A stretch of 64,000 nucleotides of DNA from Pseudoclavibacter helvolus (GCF_014191305.1 NZ_JACHWJ010000001.1:558001-622000), one strand, 5' to 3'. Shown: positions 10,782 to 20,748, counted from the stretch's first letter. Notes: a model not told the origin generated them from the letters alone. Numbers and translations: made by a program.

Positions 10782-11066
10782 ATGAATATCCTCGGCGCGA
10801 TCCTCGCCTTCCTCATTGGCCTCTACATCATGGTCATGTGGGGCAGGCTGATCCTCGACTACGCGCGCATGTTCGCTCCTCGCTGGAAGCCGAAGGGTTT
10901 CGTGCTGGTCCTCTGCGAGGGCGTGTACTCCCTGACGGATCCGCCCCTTCGTGCTGTGCGCAAGGTTGTGCCTCCGCTTCGCATCGGCAACATCGCGCTT
11001 GACCTGGCCTGGATCATTGTCATGTTCGCCCTCGTCATCACTTCCAATCTCGTTCGCCTCCTCTAA
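10782..11066 (+). CDS. YggT family membrane protein
   Basis: This is a 94-aa integral membrane protein with two hydrophobic stretches, at about residues 3-25 and 68-90, and the family features RLILDYARMF and TDPPLRAVRKVVPPLRIG. YggT proteins are found near division genes and have been linked to shape and osmotic stress, but their molecular role is not known. I chose the ATG at 10782, preceded by AGGAAACG; a GTG 30 bp upstream is less well supported and would start beside the hairpin. It lies between sepF and divIVA, as in other actinobacteria. Confidence 0.9.
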   Translation: MNILGAILAFLIGLYIMVMWGRLILDYARMFAPRWKPKGFVLVLCEGVYSLTDPPLRAVRKVVPPLRIGNIALDLAWIIVMFALVITSNLVRLL

Positions 11067-11194
11067 GCGCAATCACCCCGCTCGGAGTCTCGCGGCTTCT
11101 CCCAATGGTGTGACATCTCCGGATTGCATTAGGTGAATGGCGACTTTCCCGACAGAATGTAACGCACGGGACCCAAGTGCCGTAATGTGACCTA

Positions 11195-11210
11195 TGTGCT
11201 GCGCAGCACA
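11195..11210. promoter_or_regulatory. 16-bp perfect palindrome upstream of divIVA
   Basis: TGTGCTGCGCAGCACA is its own reverse complement. It lies 145 nt upstream of the divIVA ATG in a 288-bp spacer of lower GC than its surroundings. The length and symmetry fit a dimeric repressor operator. No regulator can be assigned. Confidence 0.5.
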
Positions 11211-11264
11211 GCAACGTTCTGCGCGCACATCTGGGCAACGCTAGTGTTGTCAAGTCAGACCCAA

Positions 11265-11299
11265 AGTCCTGAATCAAGTACACAGTCTTGAACCAAGAC
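11265..11299 (+). promoter_or_regulatory. direct repeat and small inverted repeat upstream of divIVA
   Basis: Two 14-nt copies, AGTCCTGAATCAAG at 11265 and AGTCTTGAACCAAG at 11284, differ at two positions and are spaced 19 bp apart. The second copy also contributes to a GTCTTG-AAC-CAAGAC inverted repeat (11285-11299). They lie 56-90 nt upstream of divIVA, where promoter elements are expected. This looks like a control region for divIVA, but I could not fix a convincing -35/-10 pair. Confidence 0.5.
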
Positions 11300-11354
11300 C
11301 GAGTGTCTATACCAGATACAGACCAATCGCAGAGAGAGTCGAAAGGTGGCCGAC

Positions 11355-11993
11355 ATGGCACTCACTCCTGAGGACGTCATCAACAAACGCTTCCAGCAGA
11401 CCAAGTTCCGCGAGGGGTACGACCAAGATGAGGTCGACGACTTCCTCGATGAGGTCGTTGCAGAAATGCGCCGCCTCGTAGGGGAGAACGAGCAGCTCCG
11501 TCAGCAGCTCGCAGAGGCAGAGGCTCGCGCCGACAGTGCGTCAGCAGCTGCAGCTCCCGCCCCGGTCGAGGAGCCCATCGCGCCGCTCGCTCAGCCCGCA
11601 GCCCCCGCCCCGGTTGTCGCTCAGGGTGCAGACGAGGCCGAGACGAGCAGCTCGCTCATCGCCCTCGCACGCCGCCTCCACGATGAGCACGTCCAGGAGG
11701 GAACGCGCAAGCGCGACGAGATCATCGCGACGGGTGAGACCCGTGCTCGCGAGATCATTGCCGAGGCCGAGGGTCGTGCACGCACGATCGTCACCGAGGC
11801 CGAGGCCAAGGAACGCGAGACGATCGGTCGCCTCGAAGAGGCGAAGACGAAGCTCGAGGCTCGCATCGAGGAGCTCCGCATCTTCGAGCGCGAGTACCGC
11901 AACAACCTCCGCTCCTACATCGAAGGCCAGCTCAACGACCTGAACCGTCAGGCCAGCGACGTCCTCGAAGGTTCCGCTCCAGCGGGGCAGTAG
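11355..11993 (+). CDS. divIVA: DivIVA/Wag31 polar growth protein
   Basis: DivIVA marks curved membrane at the poles and septum and directs polar wall growth in actinobacteria. The 212-aa product has the conserved lipid-binding N-terminus MALTPEDVINKRFQQTKF, a first coiled coil to about residue 60, an Ala/Pro-rich linker at about 60-95 (APAPVEEPIAPLAQP), and a long C-terminal coiled coil. I chose the ATG at 11355, which follows AAAGGTGG and gives the canonical N-terminus; a GTG at 11346 adds three residues. Its spacer carries a palindrome and direct repeats. Confidence 0.95.
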   Translation: MALTPEDVINKRFQQTKFREGYDQDEVDDFLDEVVAEMRRLVGENEQLRQQLAEAEARADSASAAAAPAPVEEPIAPLAQPAAPAPVVAQGADEAETSSSLIALARRLHDEHVQEGTRKRDEIIATGETRAREIIAEAEGRARTIVTEAEAKERETIGRLEEAKTKLEARIEELRIFEREYRNNLRSYIEGQLNDLNRQASDVLEGSAPAGQ

Positions 11994-12003
11994 CACTCGG
12001 AAC

Positions 12004-12555
12004 GTGGAGGACACACCTCTGCAGACCACCGAACGGCGATCGCGCCCGAGCATCCGCATTCTTGCCATGCTCGCCGCGGTCGCCGTCGGCGCGTTTGCGC
12101 TTGACCAGCTCACCAAGGCGCTTGTCGTCTCCTCGATGACCGAGGGCCAGACCATCGAGGCCCTTGGCGGCTTCCTGCAGTGGCACTTCGTGCGCAACCC
12201 CGGAGCTGCATTCTCGTTCGCCGCCGGCTCCACCTGGATCTTCACGGGCGTCTCGACGCTCATGGTGATCGTGATCATCGTCGTGGCTCGCAGGCTCGGA
12301 TCGAAGCTCTGGGGTGCCGTCTTTGGGCTGGTGCTCGGTGGGGCGCTCGGGAACCTGTTCGATCGGCTCTTCCGGGAGCCTGGCTTCGGCACAGGTCACG
12401 TCATCGACTTCATCTACACACCGTGGATGCTCCCGGCTATCTACAACGTCGCCGACATGTGCATCGTCGTGGGGATGTCGGCGTTTGTGCTGCTCACCCT
12501 GTTCGACATCGGATTCGACGGAAAGCGCCGACCAAAGGCGAAGAAGGACGCGTGA
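12004..12555 (+). CDS. lspA: lipoprotein signal peptidase (signal peptidase II)
   Basis: LspA is the membrane aspartyl protease that removes signal peptides from prolipoproteins ahead of the lipid-modified Cys. The 183-aa product has four membrane segments and the two catalytic Asp motifs, GNLFDR (D120) and YNVADMCI (D151), plus FVRNPGAAFSF. It starts with GTG at 12004 and ends in a TGATG overlap with the next gene. A lipoprotein substrate, CtaC, and the lipoprotein acyltransferase Lnt are both encoded in this window. Confidence 0.97.
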   Translation: MEDTPLQTTERRSRPSIRILAMLAAVAVGAFALDQLTKALVVSSMTEGQTIEALGGFLQWHFVRNPGAAFSFAAGSTWIFTGVSTLMVIVIIVVARRLGSKLWGAVFGLVLGGALGNLFDRLFREPGFGTGHVIDFIYTPWMLPAIYNVADMCIVVGMSAFVLLTLFDIGFDGKRRPKAKKDA

Positions 12556-13481
12556 TGCAATCCAGGACGATCCCGATCCCTGACGGCCTCGAGGGCGCGC
12601 GCGTCGACGCTGGCGTGTCGAAGCTGCTCGGACTGAGCAGGACCCAGGTCGCCGATATCGCGGCGGCGGGTGGGATCACGATCGACGGCAAGCAGGTCGG
12701 CAAATCCGACCGCATGACCGCCGGTGCCATCATCTTCGTCGAATGGGAGCAGGCTGGTCCCGTTGAGGTCGTCCCGATCGCGGTTCCCGACCTCAAGATC
12801 GTCCACGACGAGGACGACTTCGTTGTCATCGACAAGCCCGTCGGCGTCGCGGCGCACCCCTCCATCGGCTGGGACGGCCCCACCGTGCTCGGCGCGCTCG
12901 CCGCAGCTGGCTTCACGATCTCGACGTCAGGTCAGTCGGAGCGCCAGGGCATCGTGCACCGCCTCGACGCGGGGACCAGCGGTCTCATGGTCGTCGCCAA
13001 GAGCGAGCTGGCCTACGCGGAGCTCAAGAAGGCCTTCCACGACCGCACGGTCGAAAAGGTGTACCACGCTGTCGTGCACGGCCATCCTGATCCGCTGTCC
13101 GGCACGATCGACGCTCCCATCGGCCGTCACCCCGGATCGTCCTGGAAGTTCGCCGTGACGAGCGACGGCAAGCCGTCCGTCACCCATTACGAGACCGTCG
13201 AAGCGTTCCGCCGCGGTGCGCTGCTCGAGGTCCACCTCGAAACGGGGCGCACGCACCAGATCCGGGTGCACATGGCGGCTCAGCGGCACCCGTGCATCGG
13301 GGACCCGCTGTACGGTTCTGACCCAGTGGTCGCCGCCAAGCTCGGCCTCAAGCGCCAGTGGCTGCATGCCAAGGAACTCGGCTTCGCGCATCCAAGAACC
13401 GGTGAGCCTGTGCGGTTCACAACCGACTACCCGGACGACCTGGCGCATTCGCTCGAGCTCCTCCGCGAGGGCAACCTGTAG
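12555..13481 (+). CDS. RluD-type 23S rRNA pseudouridine synthase
   Basis: The product is a 308-aa pseudouridine synthase of the RluA/RluD family, which isomerises uridines in 23S rRNA. It has an N-terminal S4 RNA-binding domain (about residues 14-70) and a catalytic domain with the active-site Asp in HRLDAGTSGLM (D138), then LETGRTHQIRVHM. The ATG at 12555 overlaps the lspA stop by one base, so the pair is coupled; lspA-rluD adjacency is widely conserved. Which uridines are modified cannot be told from sequence, so RluD is a family-level name. Confidence 0.93.
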   Translation: MQSRTIPIPDGLEGARVDAGVSKLLGLSRTQVADIAAAGGITIDGKQVGKSDRMTAGAIIFVEWEQAGPVEVVPIAVPDLKIVHDEDDFVVIDKPVGVAAHPSIGWDGPTVLGALAAAGFTISTSGQSERQGIVHRLDAGTSGLMVVAKSELAYAELKKAFHDRTVEKVYHAVVHGHPDPLSGTIDAPIGRHPGSSWKFAVTSDGKPSVTHYETVEAFRRGALLEVHLETGRTHQIRVHMAAQRHPCIGDPLYGSDPVVAAKLGLKRQWLHAKELGFAHPRTGEPVRFTTDYPDDLAHSLELLREGNL

Positions 13482-13494
13482 CGAGCCGGCTCGC
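13481..13494 (+). terminator. 14-bp palindrome right after the RluD-type gene
   Basis: GCGAGCCGGCTCGC starts at the last base of the stop codon. It could fold as a short hairpin or act as a protein site. A -10-like TAAGAT at 13517-13522, 36 nt before dnaE, suggests a new transcription unit begins just after it. Confidence 0.3.
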
Positions 13495-13557
13495 TCGCGG
13501 ACTCGCCCGAGCGATCTAAGATGGGTGCGCCGATCCACCCTTCTTCCCGGAGAGACA

Positions 13558-16500
13558 TTGCCTTCAGCTGACTCGTTCGCCCACCTCCACGTCCACAGCG
13601 AGTACTCGATGCTCGACGGGGCCGCCCGGATCGGCGAACTCATGAAGGCCGCGGTCGAGCAGGGCATGCCCGCCGTCGCGATGACCGACCACGGCAACGT
13701 GTTCGGGGCCTACGAGTTCGCCAAGGCCGCGAAAGAGCACGGCATCAAGCCGATCATCGGCACAGAGGCCTACCTGACTCCGGGAACGCACCGCGGGGAC
13801 CGCACGCGAGTGAAATGGGGCAACGGCGGGGGAGACGACGTCTCCGGCTCCGGCGCCTACACGCACATCACGATGCTCAGCGAGACCACGCAGGGCATGC
13901 ACAACCTCTTCCGGCTCTCGAGCCGCGCATCCATGGAGGGCTACTACTTCAAGCCTCGTATGGACCGCGAGCTGCTGAACACGTACTCGAAGGGGCTCAT
14001 CGCCACCACCGGGTGCCCCTCGGGCGAGGTGCAGACGCGCCTGCGACTCGGGCAGTACAACGAGGCACGGGCCGCAGCTGCCGAGTTCCGCGACATCTTC
14101 GGCGCAGAGAACTACTTCTGCGAGATCATGGACCACGGCATCGACATCGAACGTCGAGTCATCCCTGATCTTCTCAAGCTCGCGAAGGACCTCGGTCTGC
14201 CCCTCGTCGCGACGAACGACCTCCACTACACGCACTCGCACGACGCGGACAGCCACTCCGCGCTCCTGTGCGTGCAGTCCGGGTCGACCATGGACGACCC
14301 GAACCGCTTCCAGTTCTCCGGCACCGGATACTACCTGAAGTCTGCCGCCGAGATGCGCTCGATCTTCCGTGACAACCCGGAGGCGTGCGACAACACGCTC
14401 CTCATCGCAGAGCGCTGCTCGGCGGAGTTCGACGAGTCCGCGAACTACATGCCGCGCTTCCCCGTGCCAGAGGGCGAGACGGAGAGCAGCTGGTTCGTCA
14501 AGGAAGTCGACACGGGCCTCGGCAAGCGCTACCCGGCCGGCATCCCGAGCGACGTGCGCAAGCAGGCCGACTATGAGATCGGCGTCATCAACCAGATGGG
14601 CTTCCCTGGCTACTTTCTGGTGGTCGCCGACTTCATCAACTGGGCGAAGGACAATGGGATCCGCGTCGGCCCAGGCCGTGGATCAGGTGCGGGTTCGATG
14701 GCGGCATACGCCATGGGCATCACCGACCTCGACCCGCTGCGTCACGGCCTCATCTTCGAGCGCTTCCTCAACCCCGACCGCGTCTCCATGCCCGACTTCG
14801 ACGTCGACTTCGATGATCGCCGCAGGTCGGAGGTCATTCGCTACGTGACCGAGAAGTATGGTTCCGAGCGTGTCGCGCAGATCGTCACCTACGGCACGAT
14901 CAAGGCGAAGCAGGCGCTCAAGGACGCTTCGCGCGTGCTCGGCTACCCGTTCTCGATGGGTGACCAGCTCACGAAAGCCATGCCTCCCGCCGTCATGGGC
15001 AAGGACATCCCGCTCAGCGGCATCTTCGACAAGGAACACAAGCGCTACTCCGAGGCTGCCGAGATGCGCGCCTTCATCGAGAGCAACCCCGACGCGAAGA
15101 AGGTGTTCGACACCGCAAGCGGCCTCGAGAACCTGAAGCGCCAGTGGGGCGTGCACGCGGCCGGCGTCATCATGTCGAGCGACCCGCTCATCGACATCAT
15201 CCCGATCATGAAGCGGGAGCAGGACGGCCAGATCGTCACGCAGTTCGACTACCCGGCGAGCGAGTCCCTCGGGCTCATCAAGATGGACTTCCTCGGGCTG
15301 CGCAACCTCACGATCGTGAGCGACGCGCTCGTGAACATCAAGGCGAACCGCAACATCGACCTCGTCCTCGAAGACCTCGAGCTCGACGACGTCGGCGCCT
15401 ACGAGCTGCTGACGCGCGGCGACACGCTCGGCGTGTTCCAGCTCGATGGCGGGCCGATGCGCTCCCTGCTGCGCCTGCTCAAGCCTGACAACTTCGAAGA
15501 CATCTCGGCCGTCATCGCGCTGTACCGCCCGGGCCCCATGGGTGCCAACTCGCACATCAACTACGCGCTGCGCAAGAACGGCGAGCAGGAGATCACGCCG
15601 ATCCACCCCCAGCTCGAGGAACCGCTCAAGGAGATCCTCTCGACGAGCTACGGCCTGATCATCTATCAGGAGCAGGTCATGGCGATCGCGCAGAAGGTGG
15701 CAGGGTTCTCCCTCGGTCAGGCCGACATCCTGCGCCGAGCGATGGGCAAGAAGAAGAAGTCGGAGCTCGACAAGCAGTTCGCCGGCTTCCAGGGCGGCAT
15801 GCACGCCAACGGCTTCTCTGACGAGGCCGTGAAGATGCTCTGGGACATCCTGCTGCCGTTCTCCGATTACGCCTTCAACAAGGCCCACTCGGCGGCCTAC
15901 GGGGTCGTCTCCTACTGGACCGCGTACCTCAAGGCCCACTACCCGGCCGAGTACATGGCGGCGCTGCTCACGAGCGTCGGAGATTCGCGCGACAAGCTCG
16001 CGATGTACCTCAACGAGTGCCGTCGCATGGGCATCACGGTGCTCGCTCCCGACGTCAACGAGTCGTTCGTGAACTTCTCGGCCGTCGGCGAGGACATCCG
16101 CTTCGGTCTCGGCGCCGTGCGCAACGTCGGCGCGAACGTCGTCGAGGAGATCCAGAAGTCGAGGGAATCCAAGACGGCCTTCACGTCGTTCCACGACTTC
16201 CTCAAGAAGGTGCCGACGACGGTCGCCAACAAGCGCACGGTCGAGTCGCTGATCAAGGCAGGCGCCTTCGACTCGCTCGGCAACACGCGCCGGGCGCTCG
16301 TCGAGGTGCACGAGAACGCTATCGATGTCGCGGTGTCCCGGAAGCGGAACGAAGCGCACGGCCAGGTCGACCTGTTCGCCGGTCTCGACGAGTTCGAGGC
16401 CGAGGAAGATGACGTGCCGGTCCGGCCCGAGTTCAACCGGCGCGACAAGCTCGCCTTCGAGCGCGACATGCTTGGCCTCTACGTGTCAGACCACCCGCTT

Positions 16501-17067
16501 GCGGGCCTCGAACGCGACCTCGCGAAGCTCGCCACGACGAGCATCCTGGACCTCACACAAGCCGAGAACCTCGAGGACGGCTCGCAGGTCACGATCGCGG
16601 GCCTGATCACGAGCGTTCAGCACCGCGTGGCTCGCAACTCCGGAAACCCGTACGGGATGATCGAGGTCGAGGACTTCGGCGGCACCATGACCGTCATGTT
16701 CATGGGCAAGACGTACCAGGAGTTCCAGACGCAGCTGCAGGGCGACGTGATCGTCGCGGTCAAGGGCCGAGTCTCGAAGCGCGACGACGGCATGAACCTG
16801 CACGCGCAGGGGCTGACGTTGCCCAAGGTCTCCGCCGCGGAAGACGCGGGCACGCTCACGCTCACGATCCCGGATACGCGGGCGACCGAGCCCGTCGTGG
16901 ATGAGCTCGGCAAAGTGCTGCGGCGGCACGCGGGGGAGAGCGAGGTCCGGCTGCGACTACGGACGCCGGGTGTCATTCGCCGATTCGAGCTGCCCCACCG
17001 CGTGCGCATCACGCAAGACCTCTACGGGGAGCTCAAGGCGCTGCTCGGCCCGAGCTGCCTCGAGTAG
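13558..17067 (+). CDS. dnaE: DNA polymerase III alpha subunit
   Basis: DnaE is the replicative polymerase subunit. The 1169-aa product has an N-terminal PHP domain (HLHVHSEYSMLDG), the C-family polymerase core with GPGRGSGAGSM and the catalytic aspartates in MPDFDVDFDD near residues 409-418, a helix-hairpin-helix region, and an OB fold near residue 1000. I chose the TTG at 13558 because GGAGAG lies 6-9 nt upstream and it begins directly before the PHP motif; the open frame upstream overlaps the pseudouridine synthase and has no resemblance. Length is normal for actinobacterial DnaE1. Confidence 0.96.
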   Translation: MPSADSFAHLHVHSEYSMLDGAARIGELMKAAVEQGMPAVAMTDHGNVFGAYEFAKAAKEHGIKPIIGTEAYLTPGTHRGDRTRVKWGNGGGDDVSGSGAYTHITMLSETTQGMHNLFRLSSRASMEGYYFKPRMDRELLNTYSKGLIATTGCPSGEVQTRLRLGQYNEARAAAAEFRDIFGAENYFCEIMDHGIDIERRVIPDLLKLAKDLGLPLVATNDLHYTHSHDADSHSALLCVQSGSTMDDPNRFQFSGTGYYLKSAAEMRSIFRDNPEACDNTLLIAERCSAEFDESANYMPRFPVPEGETESSWFVKEVDTGLGKRYPAGIPSDVRKQADYEIGVINQMGFPGYFLVVADFINWAKDNGIRVGPGRGSGAGSMAAYAMGITDLDPLRHGLIFERFLNPDRVSMPDFDVDFDDRRRSEVIRYVTEKYGSERVAQIVTYGTIKAKQALKDASRVLGYPFSMGDQLTKAMPPAVMGKDIPLSGIFDKEHKRYSEAAEMRAFIESNPDAKKVFDTASGLENLKRQWGVHAAGVIMSSDPLIDIIPIMKREQDGQIVTQFDYPASESLGLIKMDFLGLRNLTIVSDALVNIKANRNIDLVLEDLELDDVGAYELLTRGDTLGVFQLDGGPMRSLLRLLKPDNFEDISAVIALYRPGPMGANSHINYALRKNGEQEITPIHPQLEEPLKEILSTSYGLIIYQEQVMAIAQKVAGFSLGQADILRRAMGKKKKSELDKQFAGFQGGMHANGFSDEAVKMLWDILLPFSDYAFNKAHSAAYGVVSYWTAYLKAHYPAEYMAALLTSVGDSRDKLAMYLNECRRMGITVLAPDVNESFVNFSAVGEDIRFGLGAVRNVGANVVEEIQKSRESKTAFTSFHDFLKKVPTTVANKRTVESLIKAGAFDSLGNTRRALVEVHENAIDVAVSRKRNEAHGQVDLFAGLDEFEAEEDDVPVRPEFNRRDKLAFERDMLGLYVSDHPLAGLERDLAKLATTSILDLTQAENLEDGSQVTIAGLITSVQHRVARNSGNPYGMIEVEDFGGTMTVMFMGKTYQEFQTQLQGDVIVAVKGRVSKRDDGMNLHAQGLTLPKVSAAEDAGTLTLTIPDTRATEPVVDELGKVLRRHAGESEVRLRLRTPGVIRRFELPHRVRITQDLYGELKALLGPSCLE

Positions 17068-17128
17068 CCGCTCCTCGACATCGTCCGGGCGTCGCCCGGT
17101 ACCCCCGCTTGACTACGATGGAGACACC

Positions 17129-18433
17129 ATGATGCAACTCATCGATCTGCGTGGTTCTGCGCTCAGCGCATCCGAGCTTCGGAACATCCTCCCTCGCGCC
17201 GAGCTCGACGTCGGGCGCGCGCTCGGCACGGCGGCCGAGCTCATCTCCGCCGTGCGCGACGAGGGATCGTCGGCGCTGCGCGAGCAGGCCGCGCGACTCG
17301 ACGGCGTCGAGCCGCCGCATCTGCGCGTCCCGCAGGAGGAGATCGACGAGGCGACGGCTGGGCTTGAGCTGCAGGTCCGTGCCGCCCTCGAGGCGATGAT
17401 CGAGCGAGTGCGTGCGGGTTCTGCTGCGCAGGTGCCCGCCCCGCAGCTCACGACTCTCGCCGACGGCGCTGTGGTTGAGCTCCGCTGGCACCCCGTCTCC
17501 CGCGTCGGGCTCTACGTTCCCGGCGGCAAGGCCGTCTACCCCTCGAGTGTCGTGATGAACGTCTGCGCGGCGATGGCGGCAGGGGTGGCCTCGATTGCGA
17601 TCGCCTCCCCACCGCAGAAGGACTTCGGCGGGCGGGTACACCCCACGATCCTGGGTGCCGCCGGGCTGCTCGGGGTGACTGAGGTCTACGCCATGGGCGG
17701 TGCGGGAGCCATTGGTGCCCTCGCCCACGGTGTCGCCGACATCGGCCTCGAACCGGTCGACGTCATCACGGGGCCCGGAAACGTCTACGTCGCCGCCGCC
17801 AAGCGCATCGTCCAGTCGTTCGTCGGCATCGACTCTGAGGCCGGTCCCACCGAGATCCTCGTGCTCGCCGACGACTCCGCCGACGCCGACCACGTGGCGG
17901 CCGACCTCGTGAGCCAGGCCGAGCACGACGAGCTTGCCTCCGCGCTGCTCGTCACGCCGGATGCGGCCTGGGCCGAGCGAGTGGTCGAGCGGGTCGAGGC
18001 GAGGGCCGCGTCCACGAAGCACGCGGAACGCGTGCGGGTCTCGCTCGGCGGCCGTCAGTCCGCCGTCATCCTCGTCGACGACCTCGCGGCCGGGGCGCGC
18101 GTCTCGAACTCCTACGCGCCCGAGCACCTCGAGGTGCAGACCCGCGAGCCGGAGGCGGTCCTCGCGACCCTCCACAACGCCGGCGCCATCTTCATGGGGG
18201 CGAACTCGCCCGTGAGCCTCGGCGACTACCTCGCTGGGTCGAACCACGTGCTCCCGACGGGCGGCCAATCCGCTCACACGCCTGGTCTTGGGGCGCACAC
18301 GTACCTTCGCCCGCAGCAGATCATCCGCTACGACAGGGAGGCGCTGCGCGCCGTGAGCGGCCACGTGGTGGCGCTCGCCGTCGCCGAGGACCTCCCGGCG
18401 CACGGCGAGGCAGTGACGGCGAGGTTCAGCTGA
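17129..18433 (+). CDS. hisD: histidinol dehydrogenase
   Basis: HisD is the zinc enzyme that oxidises histidinol to histidine in two NAD-dependent steps. The 434-aa product has [18 protein letters not shown], the NAD region [12 protein letters not shown] and the C-terminal catalytic ATG-like region around [20 protein letters not shown]. The chosen ATG at 17129 follows GGAG and a -10-like TACGAT (17114-17119), close enough that a very short or absent leader is possible. No other his gene is in the window; hisD is followed by nrdR with a TGATG overlap. Confidence 0.96.
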   Translation: MMQLIDLRGSALSASELRNILPRAELDVGRALGTAAELISAVRDEGSSALREQAARLDGVEPPHLRVPQEEIDEATAGLELQVRAALEAMIERVRAGSAAQVPAPQLTTLADGAVVELRWHPVSRVGLYVPGGKAVYPSSVVMNVCAAMAAGVASIAIASPPQKDFGGRVHPTILGAAGLLGVTEVYAMGGAGAIGALAHGVADIGLEPVDVITGPGNVYVAAAKRIVQSFVGIDSEAGPTEILVLADDSADADHVAADLVSQAEHDELASALLVTPDAAWAERVVERVEARAASTKHAERVRVSLGGRQSAVILVDDLAAGARVSNSYAPEHLEVQTREPEAVLATLHNAGAIFMGANSPVSLGDYLAGSNHVLPTGGQSAHTPGLGAHTYLRPQQIIRYDREALRAVSGHVVALAVAEDLPAHGEAVTARFS

Positions 18434-18942
18434 TGCACTGCCCGTTCTGCCGCCACCCCGATTCGCGGGTCATCGACTCTCGGACCAGCGACGACGGCTT
18501 CGCCATCCGTCGCAGGAGGCAGTGTCCCGAATGCGGGCGTCGCTTCTCCACGACAGAGACGGCGAGCCTCACCGTCATCAAGCGCAACGGCGTCGTCGAG
18601 TCCTTCTCGAGGGACAAGGTCATGGCAGGCGTTCGCAAGGCCTGCCAGGGGCGGCCAGTTACGGACACCGACCTCGCTCTGCTCGCCCAGCGCGTGGAGG
18701 AGAGCATCCGCTCGACCGGCGTCTCGCAGATCGAGGCGAACGACATCGGCCTCGCCATCCTGCCGCCCCTCCGCGAGCTCGACGACGTCGCGTACCTGCG
18801 GTTCGCGAGCGTCTACCAGGGCTTCGCCTGCCTCGACGACTTCAGGGCGGCGATCGACCAGATGCACGAGGACGGCATCCGGGCGCAGTACGCCACGGAG
18901 TCGGCCGACGGCGAGTCCAACCTCGAGGGGGAGACCAGATGA
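18433..18942 (+). CDS. nrdR: transcriptional repressor NrdR
   Basis: NrdR represses ribonucleotide reductase genes in response to nucleotide levels. The 169-aa product has an N-terminal zinc ribbon with Cys3, Cys6, Cys31 and Cys34 (MHCPFC and CPEC) and an ATP-cone from about residue 49 to 139 ([20 protein letters not shown]). It overlaps the hisD stop by one base and its own stop overlaps the pyrD ATG. No nrd genes or NrdR boxes are in this window, so its targets lie elsewhere. Confidence 0.96.
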   Translation: MHCPFCRHPDSRVIDSRTSDDGFAIRRRRQCPECGRRFSTTETASLTVIKRNGVVESFSRDKVMAGVRKACQGRPVTDTDLALLAQRVEESIRSTGVSQIEANDIGLAILPPLRELDDVAYLRFASVYQGFACLDDFRAAIDQMHEDGIRAQYATESADGESNLEGETR

Positions 18943-19970
18943 ACGCCGCCTACCGACTGCTCTTCAGACACGTCCTGTCCAAGATGGACCCGGAGCGCGC
19001 GCACGGCCTCGCGTCCGGCGTGATTCGCGCGCTCGGGCGGCGAGGCCCCGCTGCGATCGTGGCGCCCTTCACGGCACCGCCGCCGGCGCTCGCCGTCGAG
19101 GCCATGGGCCTCCGCTTCTCGTCGCCATTCGGGCTCGCGGCCGGCTTCGACAAGGACGCCGAGGACATCGACGGCCTCGCCGCGCTCGGGTTCGGCCACG
19201 TCGAGGTCGGCACGGTGACGCCCCGACCGCAGCCAGGCAATCCCGGTCCTCGGCTCTTCCGGCTCGTCGCCGACGGCGCGCTGATTAACCGCATGGGCTT
19301 CAACAACCGAGGCGCAGAGCTCGCGGCGGCGAACATCGCCGCACGCCGCAACACGTCGGTCATCGTCGGCGTCAATATCGGCAAGAACAAGACGACCGAG
19401 GCCGAAGACGCGCACCTCGACTACGCGGCGGCCGCTGCGGCCGTGCGCGGTGTGGCCGACTACCTCGTGGTCAACGTCTCCTCACCGAACACGCCGGGGC
19501 TGCGCAGCCTGCAGTCCCTGGAATCGCTGACGCCCATCCTGCGCGCAGCCCGCGATGCGGCACCGGGAGTGCCCCTCCTGGTCAAGATCGCGCCTGACCT
19601 CACCGACGAGGAGATCCGCGAGGTCACGCAGCTTGCCATCGACGAAGGGCTCGCCGGCATCATCGCGGCGAACACCACCATTTCGAGGTCGGGGCTGCGG
19701 ACGTCGCCGCGAATCGTCGAGGCCTTCGGAGCTGGAGGTCTTTCTGGCCGCCCGCTCACCGCGCGCTCGCTCGACGTGCTCCGCGTCGTCAGGGAGACGG
19801 CGGGGGAGCGTCTCTGCATCATCTCCGTCGGTGGCGTCGGCGACGCCGCCGAGGCCAAGCGCAGGCTCGACGCCGGCGCGACGCTCGTGCAGGGCTACAC
19901 CGAGTTCCTCTACGCGGGTCCGGGGTGGGCCGCGAGCATCAACCGAGGACTCGCTCGCCTCAAGCGCTGA
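18939..19970 (+). CDS. pyrD: dihydroorotate dehydrogenase (quinone), class 2
   Basis: PyrD oxidises dihydroorotate to orotate in pyrimidine synthesis and passes electrons to membrane quinone through FMN. The 343-aa product has the N-terminal helical extension of class 2 enzymes ([20 protein letters not shown]), [16 protein letters not shown], and a serine catalytic base in [14 protein letters not shown] near residues 179-192. The ATG overlaps the nrdR stop. Downstream lies a strong bidirectional terminator facing the convergent DUF3043 gene. Confidence 0.95.
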   Translation: MNAAYRLLFRHVLSKMDPERAHGLASGVIRALGRRGPAAIVAPFTAPPPALAVEAMGLRFSSPFGLAAGFDKDAEDIDGLAALGFGHVEVGTVTPRPQPGNPGPRLFRLVADGALINRMGFNNRGAELAAANIAARRNTSVIVGVNIGKNKTTEAEDAHLDYAAAAAAVRGVADYLVVNVSSPNTPGLRSLQSLESLTPILRAARDAAPGVPLLVKIAPDLTDEEIREVTQLAIDEGLAGIIAANTTISRSGLRTSPRIVEAFGAGGLSGRPLTARSLDVLRVVRETAGERLCIISVGGVGDAAEAKRRLDAGATLVQGYTEFLYAGPGWAASINRGLARLKR

Positions 19971-20066
19971 CTCGAGCGGTCTCTTAAGGTCACGATTTGT
20001 GCTGTTTTCCTGATTCTCAGGCAGCTGACACCTTCGGGTAACCCCGCCGGTCTACATTGTGAAAAG

Positions 20067-20107
20067 CGAAGGCCCGAGCGGAATACCGTTCGGGCCTTCG
20101 AATTTTT
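20067..20107. terminator. bidirectional terminator between pyrD and the DUF3043 gene
   Basis: A hairpin at 20067-20100 pairs CGAAGGCCCGA with TCGGGCCTTCG around a small loop. It is followed by AATTTTTCT on the plus strand and by CTTTTC on the minus strand. It fits both convergent genes. Confidence 0.9.
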
Positions 20108-20135
20108 CTGCGTGGCCGGGTGGCCGCGGGTGGGC

Positions 20136-20720
20136 CTACTTGCCCGTGAACTCGATCTTCGCGCCGCGCTTGACCTGCGACTTCGGCATGCGCATGACGC
20201 GCAACTGCAGGCTGCGAGCGATCGTGCCGATCATGATGCCCTTCTCGACCTTGTCCTTGCCGACGACGGCGGCGATGCGGCGCTTGATGATGTTGGCGAT
20301 CATCACAGCCTCGAGCACGCAGACGGCGAGGAATGCCCAGATGAAGCTCATCGCCCAGATACCGATGGACTGGCTCGGGATGAACGTCGCGAAGATAACG
20401 AGGAACATCATCGGGAGCAGGAGCTCGCCGATGGAATACCTCGCGTCGATGTAGTTGCGCATGAAGCGCTTCTGCGGGCCGCGTTCGGTCGGCCGGAGGT
20501 AGCGATCGTCGCCCTTGGCGAGCCCCTCACGTGCCTTGGCCTGCTCGATGCGCACCTTCGCCTGCATCTCGCGTTTGGCCTGCTTGCGGTCCTCGGGGAC
20601 GAGGGGACGCAGATTCTGCGCCTCGCGCTCGCGCCGCGTGGGGGTCGGGTTCTGCTTCTTGGCCTGACTCTTCGCGGGAAGCGATGCTGTCTCGGCGCTC
20701 TTGGACTCGTGCTTCGACAT
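20136..20720 (-). CDS. DUF3043 membrane protein
   Basis: This 194-aa actinobacterial conserved protein of unknown function has a long basic, Gln/Lys/Arg-rich cytoplasmic N-terminus (about residues 1-85, for example TPTRREREAQNLRPLVPEDR), two membrane segments at about 98-145, and a basic C-terminus. I chose the ATG at 20720 (MSKHES) because GAGAGG lies 9 nt upstream; an upstream start would add four residues. It is divergent from the M20 peptidase, with only 41 bp between starts. Confidence 0.85.
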   Translation of the reverse strand: MSKHESKSAETASLPAKSQAKKQNPTPTRREREAQNLRPLVPEDRKQAKREMQAKVRIEQAKAREGLAKGDDRYLRPTERGPQKRFMRNYIDARYSIGELLLPMMFLVIFATFIPSQSIGIWAMSFIWAFLAVCVLEAVMIANIIKRRIAAVVGKDKVEKGIMIGTIARSLQLRVMRMPKSQVKRGAKIEFTGK

Positions 20721-20748
20721 GATGCCTCTCAAGAACTCTGGTGTGATT

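Noticed and set aside
14683-16359. 558-codon minus-strand frame inside dnaE
   Set aside because: Shadow frame without recognisable domain; dnaE on the plus strand is unmistakable.
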